Below, in pieces: positions 6,396 to 8,407 of a DNA stretch of 8,407 nucleotides. The number at the start of each line of letters is the position of its first letter. The stretch's first letter is position 1. The notes under the pieces are model-generated. The model saw only the letters and a program-made list of their open reading frames with translations. It did not search any database and was not told the origin of the DNA. Source of the stretch: Deltaproteobacteria bacterium (GTDB lineage Bacteria; Desulfobacterota; Binatia; UBA9968; CAXXLF01); NCBI GenBank assembly GCA_022571535.1, contig JACZXR010000077.1:1-8407 (forward strand), in the 5' to 3' direction. A program made the position numbers and the translations under genes.

Positions 6396-6404
6396 TGGTA
6401 TAGT
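6396..6404 (+). promoter_or_regulatory. Possible extended -10 promoter of the amidohydrolase gene
   Basis: TGGTATAGT is an extended -10 (TG, one base, TATAGT) 38 bp before the ATG. Only a poor -35 (TTGTTC, 15 bp upstream) is present. It would give a leader of about 32 nt with no SD. Confidence 0.35.
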
Positions 6405-6442
6405 TTCTGCCAGTTAAACACGATTTCCCCTTTTTGCGTCTT

Positions 6443-7621
6443 ATGTCATCGATTCTGATCAAAAATATCGGCGCTTTGGCCACTGGCGACCTCAGAAATC
6501 CCCTGAGGCATGCCGACTCCATCTACGTGGAAGATGGAATTGTCAGGGCCATTGGCAAGGGTATTGATTACAGGGCCGACACTGTGGTCGATGCCCGAGG
6601 AATCACGGCCATCCCCGGTTTGGTCGATTCTCACTCACACCCTACCTTTGGTGAATTCACTCCGGCACAGAACGCTCTTTCCTGGATCACGCACTACATG
6701 CATGGGGGTGTCACGGCCTTAGTCTCTGCCGGGGAGCTTCATTTTCCGGGCCTTCCTCTGCCGCCCGAGCCTAGGATCGCCCTGTCCCTGGCACTTCTCA
6801 CCAAGCGCTGTTTCGATAACTTGAGACCCTCTGGTGTCAAGGTTTATGCGGGGACCCTCCTCCTGGTACCTGGCCTCAAGGAGGAGGACTTTGATTCCAT
6901 TGCTGCTGCTGGGATCCGTCTGGTCAAGTTCATCTTCTATGACTACAGCCTTTTGCCAAACGGTGAGGCTGAACGGTATGTCCAGTGGGCCAAAAAGCGA
7001 GAGATCAAGGTCAAGATCCACTCCGGAGGTGTCTCGCGCTCGGGAGTCAGCCAGGTGGCAGGCGTTGAGATTATCGGGCGGATTTCTCCAGACATCGTGG
7101 GCCATATAACGGGAGGGCCAATTCCCATGCCCGAGGAAGAGATGAAACAGATCGTCGATAATACCGATCATTACCTGGAGATCTGCAGCTCGGGCAATGC
7201 GCGCCTAGTTCTTAGCTTAATCAGCGCGGTTAAACGCCGCGGTGCCTTTCACAGGGTCCTTGTGGGTACAGACACCCCTGGAGGGACCGGGATCATACCG
7301 CGTGGCATGCTTCGCCAGGTTGGCTTTTTGTCCTCGGTTGCGGGAATTCCCCCTCAAGAGGCCGTCGCCATGGCCACGGGTAATGTTGGACGAGCCCATG
7401 GACTTCCTATCGGCACCCTGGAAGAAGGAAAAGCCGCCGACATCGTGCTTCTTGATAAAATCCATGGCTCAGTGGCCAAGGATGCCCTGGATTCCTTTAG
7501 TAAGGGAGATTTGCCCGGGATCTCTGTGGTTATGATTGACGGGAAAATCACCGTTCCGGGAAGAAGTCAGCAGACGCCACCGCCAGAGCGACAAGCCAGA
7601 ATAGGCGAAGGAGGAAGATAG
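6443..7621 (+). CDS. Dinuclear-metal amidohydrolase, enamidase-like
   Basis: A cytoplasmic hydrolase of the amidohydrolase superfamily (imidazolonepropionase/enamidase side), 392 residues from the ATG at 6443. The metal ligands are complete: H64 and H66 in D-S-H-S-H-P, the bridging Lys K162 in V-K-F-I-F, H193 in K-I-H-S-G-G, H221 in V-G-H-I-T-G-G and the catalytic Asp D277 in V-G-T-D-T-P. A small beta-sandwich is formed by residues 1-55 and the C-terminal part from about 340 (G-K-A-A-D-I-V-L-L-D). The stretch G-T-D-T-P-G-G-T-G-I-I-P-R-G-M-L-R recalls enamidase of nicotinate fermentation, which opens a cyclic enamide, but I cannot confirm this by alignment. There is no SD before the ATG; a TTG 9 nt upstream is the only other start nearby. 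The last 20 residues are polar and contain the SD of the next gene. Confidence 0.88.
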   Translation: MSSILIKNIGALATGDLRNPLRHADSIYVEDGIVRAIGKGIDYRADTVVDARGITAIPGLVDSHSHPTFGEFTPAQNALSWITHYMHGGVTALVSAGELHFPGLPLPPEPRIALSLALLTKRCFDNLRPSGVKVYAGTLLLVPGLKEEDFDSIAAAGIRLVKFIFYDYSLLPNGEAERYVQWAKKREIKVKIHSGGVSRSGVSQVAGVEIIGRISPDIVGHITGGPIPMPEEEMKQIVDNTDHYLEICSSGNARLVLSLISAVKRRGAFHRVLVGTDTPGGTGIIPRGMLRQVGFLSSVAGIPPQEAVAMATGNVGRAHGLPIGTLEEGKAADIVLLDKIHGSVAKDALDSFSKGDLPGISVVMIDGKITVPGRSQQTPPPERQARIGEGGR

Positions 7622-8407
7622 ATGAGCTCATTGAGTTTTGGGTATGGTTGGTTCCCGACCGAGCCTTTGCCAAAGATGATCCATCTGGCCAAGCTATCCG
7701 AAGAGCTGGGCTTTAGCCATCTATGGGTTGGTGATTCTCATCTTATCTGGCGCGAAGCTTTTGTTAATATGGCTGCTGCCGCCCTGAATACCTCTAGGGT
7801 CAAGATCGGAACAGGTGTCACCAACCCGCTGACGCGCCATCCCTCGGTGACTTCAAGCGCTTTTGCCACGTTGGAGGAGATGAGCCCGGGCCGCTTTATC
7901 GTGGGCATCGGTCTTGGAGACAGCTCCGTGGAGACGATGGGGATGAAGCCCGCCCGCCTGGCCTATTTTGAAAAGACCATTAAGGAGATGCGGGCCCTTC
8001 TTGCCGGGGAGGAGGTCGAGCTAGAGTCGGGGAAGATCCACCTGAATCATTCGTGTAAAGGGAAGATTCCCTTTTACATTGCTGCCAGTGGTCCAAAGAT
8101 GCTGGAGCTTGCCGGCAGACTAGCCGACGGGGTTATCGTTCTTGTGGGCACAGATCCCGCTTATCTCCGCCAGGCCAGAGAAAAGATAGAAGTTGGGGCA
8201 AGGGTCTCGGGGCGGGAACTCAAGGATATTAACCTTGTCCTTTGGGTCCCCTGTGCGGTCTCGGAGAAGTTTCCTGCCAGAGAAGTGGTGAAGGCCCATG
8301 TGGCACGTGTGGTGGCACATCCATTGCCGTTTGTACTTGACAAAAGGGAACAAGAGGTCTTGAAAGATATCCGTAAAGCCTACAACTACTACCAGCATCT
8401 GGATCCG
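7622..8407 (+). CDS. Luciferase-like (LLM class) flavin/F420 oxidoreductase, partial
   Basis: 262 codons are open to the right edge; family members have about 320-340 residues, so the last fifth is missing. The ATG directly follows the amidohydrolase TAG, with SD AAGGAGG (7608-7614) inside that gene, so the two are translationally coupled. Family signs are the TIM-barrel start with A-K-L-S-E-E-L-G-F near 23-31, T-N-P-L-T-R-H-P at 67-74, S-P-G-R-F-I-V-G-I-G-L-G-D-S at 88-101 and I-A-A-S-G-P-K-M-L-E-L-A-G at 153-165. The layout resembles the methylenetetrahydromethanopterin-reductase-like branch, whose members use F420 or reduced FMN. Which cofactor applies here cannot be decided. It may reduce or oxygenate the compound handled by the decarboxylase and hydrolase. 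Confidence 0.9.
   Translation, partial: MSSLSFGYGWFPTEPLPKMIHLAKLSEELGFSHLWVGDSHLIWREAFVNMAAAALNTSRVKIGTGVTNPLTRHPSVTSSAFATLEEMSPGRFIVGIGLGDSSVETMGMKPARLAYFEKTIKEMRALLAGEEVELESGKIHLNHSCKGKIPFYIAASGPKMLELAGRLADGVIVLVGTDPAYLRQAREKIEVGARVSGRELKDINLVLWVPCAVSEKFPAREVVKAHVARVVAHPLPFVLDKREQEVLKDIRKAYNYYQHLDP

Noticed and set aside
6719..7171. Open minus-strand frame of 150 codons
   Set aside because: It is antisense to the amidohydrolase, which carries a full set of metal ligands.
8401..8406. GGATCC at the right edge as a sign of a cloning junction
   Set aside because: The hexamer continues the LLM reading frame (D-P) and one restriction-like site proves nothing.

Overview
The window looks like the chromosome of a free-living, probably uncultured Gram-negative-type bacterium. 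A signal-peptide multicopper oxidase, a TroA/ZnuA-type solute-binding protein, NikR, and a UbiD / amidohydrolase / luciferase-like cassette occur together. In my recollection such cassettes are common in lineages such as Rokubacteria, Tectomicrobia, NC10 and deep-branching deltaproteobacteria; this placement is inference and weak. GC is moderate. Shine-Dalgarno sites are clear for most genes, and there are no RNA genes, insertion sequences or CRISPR arrays.

Left half (1-4678), all on the minus strand, is about metals. Read in the direction of transcription it runs: nikR (4678-4262), a metal ABC transporter of the Zn/Mn (cluster A-I) type made of a binding protein (4113-3097), ATPase (3086-2214) and permease (2209-1388), then, after a new promoter, a small exported His/Met-rich protein (1228-875) and the N-terminal 250 residues of an exported multicopper oxidase that runs off the left edge (750-1). 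The three transporter genes are tightly packed (10-nt and 4-nt gaps) and surely form one operon. A near-identical 15-base element lies upstream of nikR and again upstream of the transporter operon. It is a good candidate for the NikR operator, and it suggests that this 'zinc/manganese-type' transporter is nickel-regulated.

Right half (4843-8407), all on the plus strand, is a catabolic cassette. It holds a UbiD-family prenylated-FMN decarboxylase behind a strong sigma70-like promoter (TTGACA, 17 bp, TATGGT), a dinuclear-metal amidohydrolase resembling enamidase, and a luciferase-like flavin/F420 oxidoreductase whose ATG directly follows the amidohydrolase stop codon and which runs off the right edge. 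The combination suggests decarboxylation, reduction or oxygenation, and hydrolytic ring or amide opening of an aromatic or N-heterocyclic acid; the substrate cannot be read from the sequence.

The two halves diverge from a 164-bp intergenic region (4679-4842) that holds the nikR operator/promoter and the decarboxylase promoter.
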